64,000 nt of DNA from Hydractinia symbiolongicarpus (GCF_029227915.1 NC_079879.1:22646501-22710500); one strand, 5' to 3'. Shown: positions 24,601-36,100, counted from the first letter of the stretch. The notes: generated from the letters alone by a model not told the origin. Made by a program: numbers and translations.

Positions 24601-25764
24601 TTTTCCCAAAAGTTATTGGTATCTTTTTTATTTATTTTTACGATACAGGGAAGGCTTGATGTGCACAGGAAAACTCATGAGAACGAAACTCCAGAAGAAA
24701 GAAACCTACGCGTGAGAAAGAAGAAAGTGGATACGTTATCAGAGGAGGCTTTCGAGAAAATAAGCGACAGGGTGGAAAAAGTTGTCGATCCAAAGACTGG
24801 TAGCGTGACATTGAAGTGCAAGCTATGCCGACGCCGCGAATTTCGTATGATATCTAGCCTGGAACGACATCTAGAGGGGCACAATACTGGAAGATCTTTT
24901 CTAAAAGCTTCCGGTTCCTACGAGTGCGGCGAATGTAAGAAAGCCTTCCATAGTAAGGCTCGTCTGTCGCGGCACAAAGCAATACATCAAGCAAGCTTAA
25001 CGTCGCGTCAGCAGTATCAATGTCACAGATGCAACAAGTCGTTCAAATGGAAAAGTTGCTTGCAAGTTCATGCGAAGAAATGCGTTGCTGCTGTAAACAA
25101 GGGTGCAGAAAAACGAAAGGCGACGTTAAAAGCTAAAGAGAAGTTTCGTAAGCAATTAAGCGAAATGTCGTCCGATGCCGCAGAGGACGATGCAGATTCT
25201 GACGTGTTGTCGGATAATAGAGTAGATCAACAGGGGGACAGCCAAAATTCCGAAAAATTTGACGACATCGAGATGACAGTTGAAAGAATGTCGTCGGATG
25301 GTGATGCAACTGTGGTAGTTGTGAAGATTGGAGAACATAGTATCCATGTTACAAACAAAGTAGAGAAGGATGCTTCTGCTCAAAATAATGCCGACCCAAC
25401 AAATTCAGAAATAAAGGACTTGGAGAAGAGTAACACAACTGAAACTATTGGCAATGAGGTTGCCCTACCTACAACCAACTCTGTAGTCGTCCCACCTACA
25501 ACCGACACTGAGATCGTTTTACCTACAGCCGACTCTGAGGTCGCCCTACCTGCAACCGACTCTGTAGTCGTCCCACCTACAACCGACACTGAGATCGCCC
25601 CACTAATAACCGACTCTGGGGTCACCCTACCTACAACTGACTCTGAGATCGCTCTACCTACAATCAACTCTGAGGTCGCCTTACCTACGACTGACTCAAA
25701 GATGGTCTTGCATACAACCGACTCTGGGGTCGCCCTACCTACAAATGACAATAGTGAAATGTAA
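15637..25764 (+). CDS. Chromodomain plus C2H2 zinc-finger protein
   Basis: Exons 15637-15798, 22449-23762 and 24649-25764 join in phase 0 (donors CAA|GTAAGT and AAG|GTAAGA, acceptors TTTTTTAG|GAA and ATACAG|GGA), giving 863 residues. A chromodomain spans about 42-85 and is made only by the first join: FVPERVVQF.. plus GVRYYKVQWQETWLPE plus NVIETFW. Residues about 277-637 hold eight C2H2-type fingers, the eighth split exactly by intron 2 (CEICGKDFAYK|GRLDVHRKTH), then three more, the last C2HC. A serine/acid-rich linker lies between. The C terminus (about 761-860) is an 11-residue repeat around EVALPTTDS. The start AACATGGCGG has good context. Likely a nuclear DNA- and histone-tail-binding regulator; targets unknown. 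Exon 1 to exon 2 is 6.6 kb, enlarged by a transposon. No orthologue is recognised by name. Confidence 0.78.
16172..17238. mobile_element. Putative non-autonomous element with GATTATG repeats
   Basis: CTGTTCTGCC..GGATTATG near 16176 is mirrored by an inverted copy near 17212-17236 (CACAATCTGGGCAGAAC). Many CCAGATTATG / CATAATCNGG motifs in both orientations cluster near each end (16190-16310 and 17140-17190), as subterminal binding repeats do. No target duplication could be fixed and no protein is encoded. It lies in intron 1 of the zinc-finger gene. Confidence 0.45.
17239..18354. other. Intronic stretch left of the YqaJ transposon
   Basis: Includes a GTA triplet run near 17296 and a 17-bp direct repeat CATTTTGTGCAACCAAA at about 17744 and 18027. 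It probably contains the left end of the ISL2EU-like element, but I could not match inverted ends. No gene seen. Confidence 0.35.
18355..20420 (+). pseudogene. SWIM-finger and YqaJ-type nuclease protein of the transposon, broken
   Basis: Starts at ATG 18355 (MDGEIPSCSSASGTD). A probable intron (donor CTCG|GTGAGT at 18531, acceptor TTTTTAG before 18669) joins ..LTAR to AFAVYEL in phase. A SWIM zinc finger follows near 19130-19180 (CTCTAGLLGSCNH, CxC..CxH). The YqaJ/lambda-exonuclease-like core lies at about 19680-20130: GRITASKFK, HGINTEIHAKEKY, FISASPDLE and LVEIKRP. It keeps the expected acidic residues and the ExK in one open frame (19839-20072). The frame is broken elsewhere: TGA at 18451, TAA at 18907, TGA at 18946, a frameshift near 19270 and further stops up to about 19700. 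The product would be a DNA end-processing nuclease acting with the transposase. Not functional as it stands. Confidence 0.75.
20502..22204 (-). pseudogene. THAP-domain DDE transposase of the transposon, broken
   Basis: Read on the minus strand. A THAP zinc finger starts near 22204 (HTCVVKDCSNSIRKLRKW) and is split by a short intron (GTAAGTATT donor near 22082, TTTTAG acceptor near 21957). It resumes as RAWIKLVNRTDYSGKKLWQP and RICSVHFMDGKPT, supplying the C..C and CxxH ligands. Next comes DEFLLCLMKLRLGLLTLDLS, then a DDE_4-type catalytic domain in one continuous frame: first Asp in GIIDCSQ (21003-21005), second in IMADKDF (20778-20780), Glu in VRILVEQVSRR (20637-20639). The gene is broken by an in-frame stop at the end of the THAP exon, by no recognisable start Met, and by a 52-bp perfect inverted repeat at 21110-21161 that shifts the frame. 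Confidence 0.75.
21110..21161. repeat. Perfect inverted repeat, 24-bp arms, 4-nt loop
   Basis: Arms TGAACATTCATTATTGTTGG.. (21110-21133) and its exact complement (21138-21161) are separated by GAGG. It lies in the transposase coding sequence right after the codons for SLCVNIHYCWL and duplicates those codons in inverted form. It therefore arose after the element was coding, and it shifts the reading frame. Confidence 0.95.
23763..24648 (+). other. Intron 2 of the chromodomain/zinc-finger gene
   Basis: Bounded by AAG|GTAAGA and ATACAG|GGA, interrupting a zinc finger in phase 0. No other coding sequence or clear repeat seen. Confidence 0.75.
25435..25755 (+). repeat. 33-bp coding minisatellite in the zinc-finger gene
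   Basis: About ten 33-bp units encode 11-residue repeats of the form EVALPTTDS plus two variable residues. Variants include VVVPPTTDT, EIVLPTADS and GVTLPTTDS. Substitutions between units keep the frame, so the array is being maintained as protein. Copy number is likely polymorphic. Confidence 0.85.
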
Positions 25765-26498
25765 TTGAAAAAAATGGGTGGGTGATGTGTGGGTGATGGG
25801 TGCTTCACGGTCTTTATCAGTCGATGTAAATATATGTATATTCGTTCCATTTGTTTGTTAAACGAGCTTTTATTTACATCAAATCCAAACTGAGTGTGAT
25901 ATAGGTGGTTTAAGGCTAAATTTATTTAAAAAAGGATACCTAAATGTTGTTAAAGTCTGATATCCTTGCATTTGTGTAAATTATTTTCTTTTATGGTCAA
26001 ATTAGTACTTAAACTTGTAGATACTTCTGTTTATTATTTAACTTTTTTGGTATGCACGAGTGTGATGGAGTAATGTATATACTTTACGAGTTGTGTTGAA
26101 AGAAAACATTTATTTTTAAAGGTCTTTTTGTTATATTTTGCTTCTAGAAACCTGGTTTTGCAATTATTTTACCAGGCGGTCATTAAAATCACCACGTATA
26201 AAAACACAATCATTTTTGTTGAAGAAGTTATAATTGCTTAAGAGAAGTATTTTTCAGGAAAATTTTTTCTCGAATTCGCGAAATTTTGCGATTTATCAAT
26301 CTGATTCGTAAAAATTCCTTGCGAAAAACACTAAGGACAGAAATACTCAAAAAAAAAAATTTGGGAAAGAAAACCACCGATATTGCCAGATTCGCGAAAA
26401 ATTTCTGATTAAACCAGTTAGGTATGACATAGTTGAGAAGGTGTAAAGAAGACAGCTTTAGACTGCATCAAAAAAAAAAAAGAAAGGCATCTATAACT

Positions 26499-26560
26499 TG
26501 CCAAGTTTAATTTTTTTTATCAGATTTGCTGATAAAAAAAATTAAAATTAAACTTGGCAA
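26499..26560. repeat. Long near-perfect hairpin
   Basis: TTGCCAAGTTTAATTTTTTT..ATCAG pairs with CTGATAAAAAAAATT..AAACTTGGCAA around a 5-nt loop. The right arm carries one extra 6-nt segment. Confidence 0.85.
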
Positions 26561-26573
26561 ATATGAAAAACAT

Positions 26574-26607
26574 ATGCTGCATTTTTTTTAGAAAAAAAAT
26601 GCAGCAT
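26574..26607. repeat. Perfect 16-bp inverted repeat, 2-nt loop
   Basis: ATGCTGCATTTTTTTT, then AG, then AAAAAAAATGCAGCAT. Lies 13 bp after the preceding hairpin. Confidence 0.9.
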
Positions 26608-27133
26608 GTCCGTTGTTGATTTAGGGGTCGGGGTGGTAATTTCACTTAAATCGATAGTTGGGAGCGTGTTAATAAATTAAAGAGGGTGTGTCTTTAGGTG
26701 TGTAAAAAAGGGGTCACTTTTAAGTTGTGTTATCTGACCTCATGTCTTTCATGCCGATTTATTTTGACTTCTTTTTTTAAAAAGTTGAATAATTTCTAGC
26801 GTTACTCATATTCCATCATGTTTTAAAGACTTATTTTAATACGAAACATTTCACTTTCCTTCATTTCCCAATTCTACTGGATATTTCTTGTCTTGATAAC
26901 TGGGGTGAGGATTTTAATAACGGGTTGGTAGATTTTAATTTTTAAATATTGAAAGGGTGTTAATGAATTAAATTGGGTGGCAAATTTCCCGGAAGTATGG
27001 TGTTGTCTGCCCCCCTCCCATTTCTTTATTCATTTTTCGGAGAGCAAAAAGTGCCAACAGCCTTGTTTATATCGCAACCTTTCTGGGTTTTCTTCTGAAT
27101 GAATATCAGAGTTTCCACTCTCAAGAAACCTAT

Positions 27134-29638
27134 TTGTTACTAATGCGCGCATTTTTTTTTGCATGCGTGCTCTCCGTTTCATTACATTTCGGTGTGAAAG
27201 TTTTTACGCAATCCACAAATCGCATCTGTTGGCTCTTGACAAAGATTTTTGTTGTTTTAGTTATTGGTATACTTGTAAAGAAGCCACTGTTCACAAATAG
27301 TGAAGTTTCAGCAAATCTAACACGAGTGGATGCTGCAATTTCTTTTGGTTGTTTATGGCAGTATCAAAAGAGCAGGAATTTAGCTTTAGCAGGAATAACT
27401 TTAATGTTAACTATAAAAATAAAAATGATCATTCAGAATTTAAAGAGCTAATGGCTGTCCAGGGATTTAACCAGTTGGTAACAGCGGCTACGAGAACAAC
27501 AAGAGAATCAAGCGCCCTTATAGATTTGATTTATACAAACAATCACTCACTAATTCGTTCCACAAAAGTTATACCCTTGAGTATTGGCGATCACGACTGG
27601 TCAAAAACTTCCACCAAAAGTAATTACTTGTCGTAGTTATACCAACTACAACCACGATGCTATTTTAAAAGAATTAAATAAACAAAATTGGAAGCATCTG
27701 TACACATTGACTGATGTAATTAGTGCGTGGAGTTATTTTAAAAATATTATGTTAACCGTAATCGATAAACACGCGCCGCTCATACAAAAGAGAGTGAAGA
27801 GAGGCAAGTGCCCGTGGTTAGGTACGGAGGTTAGGAGACTTATGTCTCGGAGAGATACTGTCTTGAGGAAGGCACGAAAATCAGGCAACAGTGCTGATTG
27901 GCGTCTTTATAAAAACCTAAAGAACCGATGCAATAGCATGATAAAAAATGCAAAGAACAGTTTTCACAAAAACCTCCTTATTGAGAACAACAATAACCCA
28001 AGAAAATTTTGGAAAATTATTAAAAGCATTTTTCCAACAAAAGGAAAGTCGGAAAACAATGGCACATGTACATCGGCTACAGAAAACTTAACAAAAGCTG
28101 GTAGTTTTTGTTCATATTTTTCCACATGTGCAAATAAACTTAAATCTGTAGCACTGCCAATTAAGGAATTTATATGGGGTAAGCCAAGTGAAGTGAATGA
28201 AAATACGAATTCTGTTTTTGCGTTCACTTTTCAAATGTATTTGTTGAAAATCAGCAGAAGAAGTTGCAGCCCAAGAAAGCTACAGGTTATGACCAAATAC
28301 CATCAGGACTTTTGAAAGACAGAGCCACAGCGTTATCAAGTCCCTTATCGTTCATCATCAACTTGTCGCTAATAACAGACACCATACCAACTGAATGGAA
28401 GTTGGCGAAAGTCATCCCACTCCACAAGGGTGGGAAAATGGACGAAATGTCAAACTATCGACCGATCTCCATCCTACCCGTCATATCTAAAATAATGGAG
28501 AGAGCTGTTTATGTTCAACTTGTGAACTATCTTGAAGAAAATGAAATTTTAACACCCAACCAAAACGGATACAGGAAAAAACGATCTACCGAATTAGCCA
28601 CACTCTATCTGACAGAGGAAATCAGGAAGGAGATGGACAAAGGGAATTTAACAAGTGCGCTTTACGTTGACCTGTCAAAGGCTTTCGATACTTTAAGCCA
28701 CTCCATTCTCCTGTCAAAACTAAGAAGTTATGGAGTCAAAGGTTTGTCACTAAGCTGGTTCGCAGACTACTTGTTTAACCGCGCCCAGATTTGTGAAGTA
28801 AATGGTCAATGGTCTAAGCCCAACCCCATTGTTTGTGGTGTACCACAGGGGTCTATTCTTGGACCCTGTCTCTTTTTAATTTACTTCGAAATCGGATCAA
28901 CCTTGAACTTGGAAATCAACGGAAAGCTAATTGACGCAAACACCGAATATCTTGGGACTGTTCTCGACCAGACTTTGTCAATGAACCATCACTTTATAAG
29001 TCTTTACAAGAAAATGTCTGCCAAGCTTCGTTTACTACTCCCATTGAAATCCAACTTAACGAAAAATGCCATCACTAAAATCTACGTCAGAATGCTGTGT
29101 CAACGCTTCTTTACTGCTGTACTACAAACCTGAATCTTACCAACGGCCAGCAAAATAAGCTTCAATCGCTTGATAGAAGAATTGCGAAGGTGACAGAGAA
29201 ACGTCAAGTACCGATTATGAATGAGATAAAGAAACATGCTGTCATGCTCGTCAGAAAATGCTTGGACAAAGCAGTGTGTGGCAATTTTGAAGATTTCTTC
29301 GAGATAAGATCGCACAGTAGAAACACCCGAAACAACAATTACTTACTGACATTACCTAGAGTGAGACTTAAAGTAAATAGATCTGGTTTTAAATGGGATG
29401 GGATGGGATCAAAGATTTTTAATGACTTGCCAATCGAAATTCGAAAATCAGATACTTTACCAAGTTTCGTAAGAAACACTAAAAGCTATTTTAACCTGTA
29501 ATAAATTATTTTATGCCTTATTGTAAAGCTAGTATTTTTAATAATAATATTTTATAACTTTATTTTTCACAGAACATATATTAGAGCAGTTTTTTAAAAA
29601 CTGAATTATATCAATCCTGTATAAACATTCATAATGAC

Positions 29639-29694
<56 letters not shown>
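27134..29694 (+). mobile_element. CR1-like LINE, truncated and internally deleted
   Basis: Frames at 27349-27636, 27584-28315, 28264-29133 and 29097-29501 make one decayed non-LTR polyprotein. The end of an APE-type endonuclease (SALIDLIYTNNHS..IGDHD) is followed by a linker (CPWLGTEVRRLMSRRDTVLR) and reverse transcriptase motifs TGYDQIPSGLLKD, WKLAKVIPLHKGGK, NYRPISILPVISKIMER, SALYVDLSKAFDTL and GVPQGSILGPCLFLIYF. The chain then jumps straight to LNLEINGKLIDANTEYLGTV, so the YADD catalytic box is missing. The endonuclease motif GDFN is altered to NNFN. The C-terminal part ends at 29501 (SFVRNTKSYFNL) and the 3' end is an ATA microsatellite. Frameshifts lie near 27600, 28290 and 29100. Non-functional. 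Confidence 0.85.
29636..29694. repeat. (ATA)n microsatellite at the LINE 3' end
   Basis: About 19 copies of the triplet. CR1-type LINEs often end in short tandem repeats, so this is probably the element's 3' terminus. Confidence 0.95.
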
Positions 29695-29695
<1 letters not shown>

Positions 29696-30104
29696 TCCTA
29701 TAACTTCCTGTCGTGCAACAAAAGATTTTTGTTGTGGATACCTATCACTCGCGCAGCATGTGTCTAATAAATTAATCTTTTCCATAAGAAATTCGGTAAG
29801 GAGGGGCTTACTTTCAATTGTTTTCTAGCTTAGACTGAACTTTTGTTCTGCTTTTATATAAGTGCGATGTATAGCGAAAGTGCTTAAAATATAGATATGC
29901 CTATTAAATTGGGAGTGTATAAAAGTCTGGATAAAAACTGTCAAATTAACGCTTTCTGTTTTATATTGAATACAGATAAGATATCTTTAAAGCTTAAAAG
30001 AATTATATCACGCAAAAGTATACACAAAACTCACACAAATATATTAATCTATATACACTATAATAAAATTTCAACTTAATCTTATCGCTTCTCTCCTCAT
30101 TGTC
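29695..30104. other. Short intergenic stretch
   Basis: Between the LINE 3' end and the DNAJB13 stop codon on the opposite strand. It should contain the DNAJB13 3' UTR. No gene seen. Confidence 0.5.
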
Positions 30105-33100
30105 TCACAGAAGCGCTTGTGTCAATAAAGATTTCTGTTCTGGTGATAGATGCTTGGGAAACTCGATATTGAAAGCGATCAAGAGGTCACCACGTTTGTT
30201 AGCTTCATTTGAAGTAGGCATACCCTCGTTTGGCACTTTCTTTAGATATCCAGGACTAAAAATATAACAAAGAAGCCAAAGTAATGACTGTTGGTTACTA
30301 CAGCGCCGTACGAAGCAATCTTGTAAGGGGAAAACATGATTTTAGCGGACGTAATAATCTTAAGAATTAGAATCCCGAGATTGCCCGAAAACGCATTGAA
30401 ATTAAACAGTTTTTTTAATCATCTTTTTGCACCAAATTACAGTACCATAAATGATCGATTATGTCCCCGGAAGCATATTAGTCAAAAACACCTTAAGAGT
30501 CCTTTTAGGGAGGGGGGGGGGTAATTTGGGAATGGGGGGGGGGCTTTTTTTCAACGTTACCTTGGGGGGGGGCTACCTTGGGGAGGGGGGGGGCTAATTC
30601 GGGAGTGGGGCTTGATCGATCATTCAAGGCATTTCATATAAAAAAACAGCTGGTAAGTTTTGGTACTCGCATCTCGGGGATTACTGTTTTTCTGCATTTC
30701 AGTTGTTTACGCATTCCAAATTTCTTTTTTTCTATTTCCTATAAAAATATTGGCAATGGAGAACATACGCAAATAATTTGCATTAAAACACTCTCTTTAA
30801 TGTTGTTATGTAGTAGAAAAACAGCAAGTTTAAAGCAAATGATGAGTTTTAAAACGTACAAAGAATCAACAATCTTATTTTGCATTTTTTCAACTATGTC
30901 TCTTTACTACCTTGGTGGCAAATATTTGCGGTTTCCCCCAAAATTTAACAAAAATTATTTTTTTAAATAACCCTTAACTAAAATGAATTTAATAAACCAA
31001 CTTTATATTTTTAAAAACTATGCTCTATTTCTAAATAAAGTCTAATTTTTGAATTCAATGCTAGCTATAACGATAATAAGTCTGTAACAAGCTTTACCTT
31101 ACAATATCATTGACAGGTATACTGATGAGACGATCGTCAAGCGTAGGTACGTCAACTATACATCCAGTCAATGCCTATGAGTACATAAAATGTTTTAACT
31201 AGATTATTGTCAGAATTAAACACATCGTATAGAAAGAGAATAGATAAAAGCAACTTACTTTTCCAAGCGGAACAGTAGCAGTGTATATAATATCGTCACC
31301 ATCTCGCCTGAAGACTGGATGCGGTTTGTCTTTCACAATAAAAACGATGTCAGCTAAATGATAAGTAAGCAAGTAACAGGAAGTTTTAATGTTCTGGAGG
31401 TTCCATCCTAATGGCAGGCTCTTCCTCCCCTCCGACTGTAACTATGTTACATTATCGCTAGCTACGTATGGCATTGCTCTAACTTGCTTGCCTGCCACAC
31501 AAGCTGACTGGCGGTTAGTAGATGGTGCCAAATGGGCTGACAACACTACACTGAAGATGCGGAGAACCTGAAACCTTATGAGTACAAGCCGAATGCGCTA
31601 CCACTACACCATCTCCGACAAACGAATTACCTATTGCATGCGGTTAGAAGTGTTACTTAGTTTGCAAAGTCAAAGTGAATGCTTAGCAACGACAAATATT
31701 TAAGAAAACCTAAGCATATGGGTCCATAAAGTGAAAAACATCATATACATTCTTAATGACGCTGTATTGGCGAACGCAGCAATCTTCCATTATATAACCG
31801 TAAGAAAAAGTACCACGCGAGATTTTCACTGGAGTGAAAACTTTATAGATAAAAACAACAACAAAATTACAATATCCCCGTCATCTCCGGAATTTATAGC
31901 AAAGCTACAACACAGAACAGTGGCGTGACAACTTTAAACAAAAAGTCACGCGCTATTTTACCTGGTATATTATTTGGACCCTGGTCTCCTTCTTTAGGAA
32001 AAGTTATTTTCGTCTCAGCCTTCCAACCAGGTTTGACGTGGATTGTAAGAATTTTATCTCTTATACTTGAAGTGTGCCCATCTTCATTCATAACCTACAT
32101 GTGAAGAATCATTTTATTAGAAATTTTTAACATTTAAAAAGGCATATTATTTAGAGTCTCTTAGAAGAATTACATATTTTGGTTTCGGTTGGATGTCTCT
32201 AGCTAAAAAAGTCTTCCGTCTAATTTTCCGTGGGGATATCACTATTCTTAATTTTTTATCTCAGTGGAAATTTTCAAGGCCTGGCGTTTTTTGGTAATAA
32301 AACATGCAATTCAAGTTCTCGAATTTGCCTGGAACAGAGTCATGAACACAAATTCAATTAACAACAAGCCCATGAAATCTATTTATTGTTGCAACGTGTC
32401 TAAACTGGTAGCTGAGTCGTGTTAGTGAAAAACTCAGTACGTTAAACCTTTATGTTTGCTTCTTTGCAATACCGTAGTCACGAAAATTAATTTTTCTTCT
32501 TAATCTTTCTTCTCTATTTGTAAGACCTTTATACGTACGTACCCTTCTAGAGATTTTCATTTTCTTTGTGCAACCCTTAAACACTTCTTCCAATGTTAAA
32601 TATAAATCTCTTTCTATTGTAGCATCTTGTTTTTTCCGACCACGACCTTTGATACCACCAAAACCCATATCGACTTCATGTGGACTAACTTCGTACAGCT
32701 CTGAATAGTAAATACAAAAGATTGGTGTCACAAAAAAAGTCACGGCAAAATAAGAAAGACAAAATCAAAATAAACAAGAAAGACACTTGTTTACTGATTG
32801 CAGAACTTTTTTGCTGTTTTTCTTATTAACCTATTTTGAGACAATTCTTTTTGTCAAGAATTATTAGAAATTTGTGTGTGGGATACCCTAAAGCTGAAAC
32901 TACTTTTTTCTTCACAATCTTTTTAACGTTTATAGTGCCTCTACTCTGCACATGCTTTAAAGCATTCTGAAAGAATTCTTGTGCGGATGCTGTTATGTAA
33001 CAATAAAGTCAAATTAGTTTTTTTAAGAAGTTTTCACAATCAATATTGGAAGAAACTTCACGTGTCAATTAAATGCGTCTTCTTTCTCACTGCTTTTTAA

Positions 33101-36100
33101 ATTGCTGTCAATATTCTCAAATAACTTTTTCTGAATTTACTTATTTATTTTTAAACTATTAAGTATTGAAAACAGATTCATAATTATTAATTTTTAAGCC
33201 TGTGCACAATTAAAACCAGTCTGTTGTGGCCTCAAGATGGATAAAAAATCAGTCAAATTGAGTTATTAAAAATCTTGATAACTATAATGTTTAATAAAGC
33301 AAACAAACCTAAAAATGGATTGTTTCCACCGAAGAATTCAACAAACAATCTTTCTGGATCACCATGGAAAACATAACCTTGAGTGTATTCACCTGAAACA
33401 AAGAAGTTCAAGTGTAAGAGGCAAACTTAACAAACTAGTCAAGACACATCTATCCAAGAAAATCTACTGTAATGACACATACTGTGGAACTTCGTGACAA
33501 AAAATGTAAGGTTAGAAGTAAGTTATACCAAGAGAGTTGTAAAGAAACAATTGTAGAATAAGCTTTTAACCATGGAGAACAAATTAAAACCAAAACAAAA
33601 ATCTGTGTCGTCCAGAACTCAATGAGGTTCCTATTGGGAGATTGACACTGAAAACGTTTATTGAAAAAGTTACAGAAACACTTTTTTAACTAAAAATTGA
33701 AGAATTTGTGGATACAAGTTTTCTGAAAATCTTAAAAAACAGCGAAATTTTTGAAGATTTTTGAGATTTAAGGATATTTGAAGCAGCGTGGCAACTTGGT
33801 AACGATATTGCTACATAAAATGTGCTTACATTTAAAAACTTTATTTTAAAACTGGAAAAATGTTTTGCACTTTCCTTAAATTGAACTTAGCAAGTTACCA
33901 GAACATGTTTACAGGAAATTTCTTTCACCTAATTTTGTTGTAGGGACACCATTCTTTAATCCTTCTTCTCCAAACTGATTATACAATGCCCTTCTTTGAC
34001 CTGAAAGATAACATGATTTTTTATTTACTCAACTGCTTCTTCTAGGTTCACTTAAAGGAAAAATTACTATCAACCTACTATCGCTCAATATATCATATGC
34101 TTCAGCAACTTGGTTGAATTTTTTAGTTGCGCCAGGATCCCGATTTTTTTGTGGATGATATTTTAAGGCCAATTTTCGATACCTAAAAGTATTTAGTTAG
34201 AGTAAACATGCTTTCTAAGAACAATTTTAAAAAACATATAGACTTCTCAGTTTTATGTCAAAGAGCGAAAATATTAGTGGAGATTTAGGAAAATTTTTCA
34301 AAGCATTCATGAAATCTTTAACCAATTTTGAGATTTGAGATTTTTTTAGGTATTTTCCACGTTTATATTTTTTAAGGTACCCTGGATCAATACTTCAAAT
34401 AAAATTTAGTCTTCAAAAAAATTAACATTTTGAGTATAGTTTATAAATCATTACGATATTAAATTAAATTTTCTGGATTATCCACTAATAGGTTTAGATA
34501 TAAATCAAATTAGCAGCAATTAGATATACTTTTTTATGCTATGCCCAATCGGAGAAGACTTAAATCTGTTAAGGAACTTGATCCTAAATATCACTGTTAA
34601 CAAAGTTGAATAAGCATGAATTAAATATCAAGTTGGCACACATAATGGGTTGCAGCAACAAACTTATTTTGTTCAGAGCGGTAACGAAACAAGCATGACA
34701 AGATTTTTTTTATGGGTCCTTATTATTTCTATTGTCCACCCATATGCCAAAATGTGAAATTTTTTTGCCTTGTGCCAGTTTGCATTAAAAAAAGCATCAA
34801 AATCAGAAGTAATAACTCAATTCCCTTTTTTTATAAACAGCATTTGTCTATATTTGTTGCAGACACTCATGTGTCTGCAACAAATATAGATGTAAACATT
34901 CTTGCATTTAAAAATATATATATATCAATTGCATTTATTTTTGGTGTTAACAAAAAGACACTTAAAGTTAAATCTGTGCCTTGATAAACTTTATCTACTT
35001 ATACACACCATCTGGACATGCACTGTTGCAAGTAGTGTAGTGGGTTTATCTGCCACTGTCAGTTCTGGTAACGGTGGATCGAATTCCGTTGCCTACTGCA
35101 AGGAAGTATATCCTCCACAATCCACAATGCTGTTACATTTTTTTAGAATGAGAACATTGTGATCTATCGCCTTATATCCCGAACACTACACAGACAGATG
35201 TGCATATTTTACAGACAACTCCCTGCAACATCCACTAGCTCACATAGTATGCCATCTCACCAATTCCCCTCACATGGCTTGGGTCAACGTGGGGTTATGG
35301 TAAAATCCATTCGGCCATATTGAATCATTGCCAAGGGAAATCAAACCCCAGTGTTATGGACAAAGTGCCAGAATTGTAACCACTAAGCTACAGCACCACA
35401 TCAGGATCCTAATGACATTACTATCATGTGATCTTTGCAGTGAAAAAGAAAAAACAAATATTCAATTATTAAATGCCAGCAAATGTTCCTTATTTGTGTA
35501 TGGTTTAAAGGTTTAAAGAATAAAAAAACTTTTGTAAAAACACTATTGCTGGGAAAAGTTTTAAAAATGTGTTTCTTTATCTTCAAAATTCACAAAGTTG
35601 AGTTCACAAGACTACTTTTAAAAAACATGAACGTGTTATTTTATTTTTAACCTTTTTTTTGCACCTGGTAATGTGAGCATAAAAAGAAAATAATAACAAT
35701 TGGGGTATTTCTCAGTATTGGTATAGAAAATAAAGAAAATATCTATTTTGACTTTATTATTTTGGTCCTGGTCCCCTATTAACTGGTTACATAACTATTC
35801 TTGTACAATTAATTCACATGGTTTACACATATTAAAACAATATTAAACAAAGTTTTAGTAGTAATAAAACAGAAATCTGCGTGTCAGAAGCCAATAACGT
35901 TACCTTAAATTATTCCATATTTTGAATTGTGACATGGTAAAAAAAAACCCGGCAAGAAACTCACCTTGGATAGTTTAAAAAACATCACTGTGGTTCGCTT
36001 TAGAAACATCACAATGGGATCATAAAAACAGTCTGTGTAATTCAGCATTGTAAGTGTCAGCAAATAATTGCGGTCGGAATCTCCGCATTTATGAGAACAC

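Larger units (their letters stand above)
25765..27130. other. Intergenic stretch with two hairpins
   Basis: 3' flank of the zinc-finger gene and 5' flank of the LINE remnant. Apart from two strong palindromes (26499-26560 and 26574-26607) I see no gene. GGGGTCGGGGTGG-like and GGGTG-rich segments at 26620-27000 may be part of a LINE 5' region, but this is not provable here. Confidence 0.4.

Noticed and set aside
29634-29828. ORF beginning with a poly-isoleucine run
   Set aside because: It translates the ATA microsatellite at the LINE 3' end.
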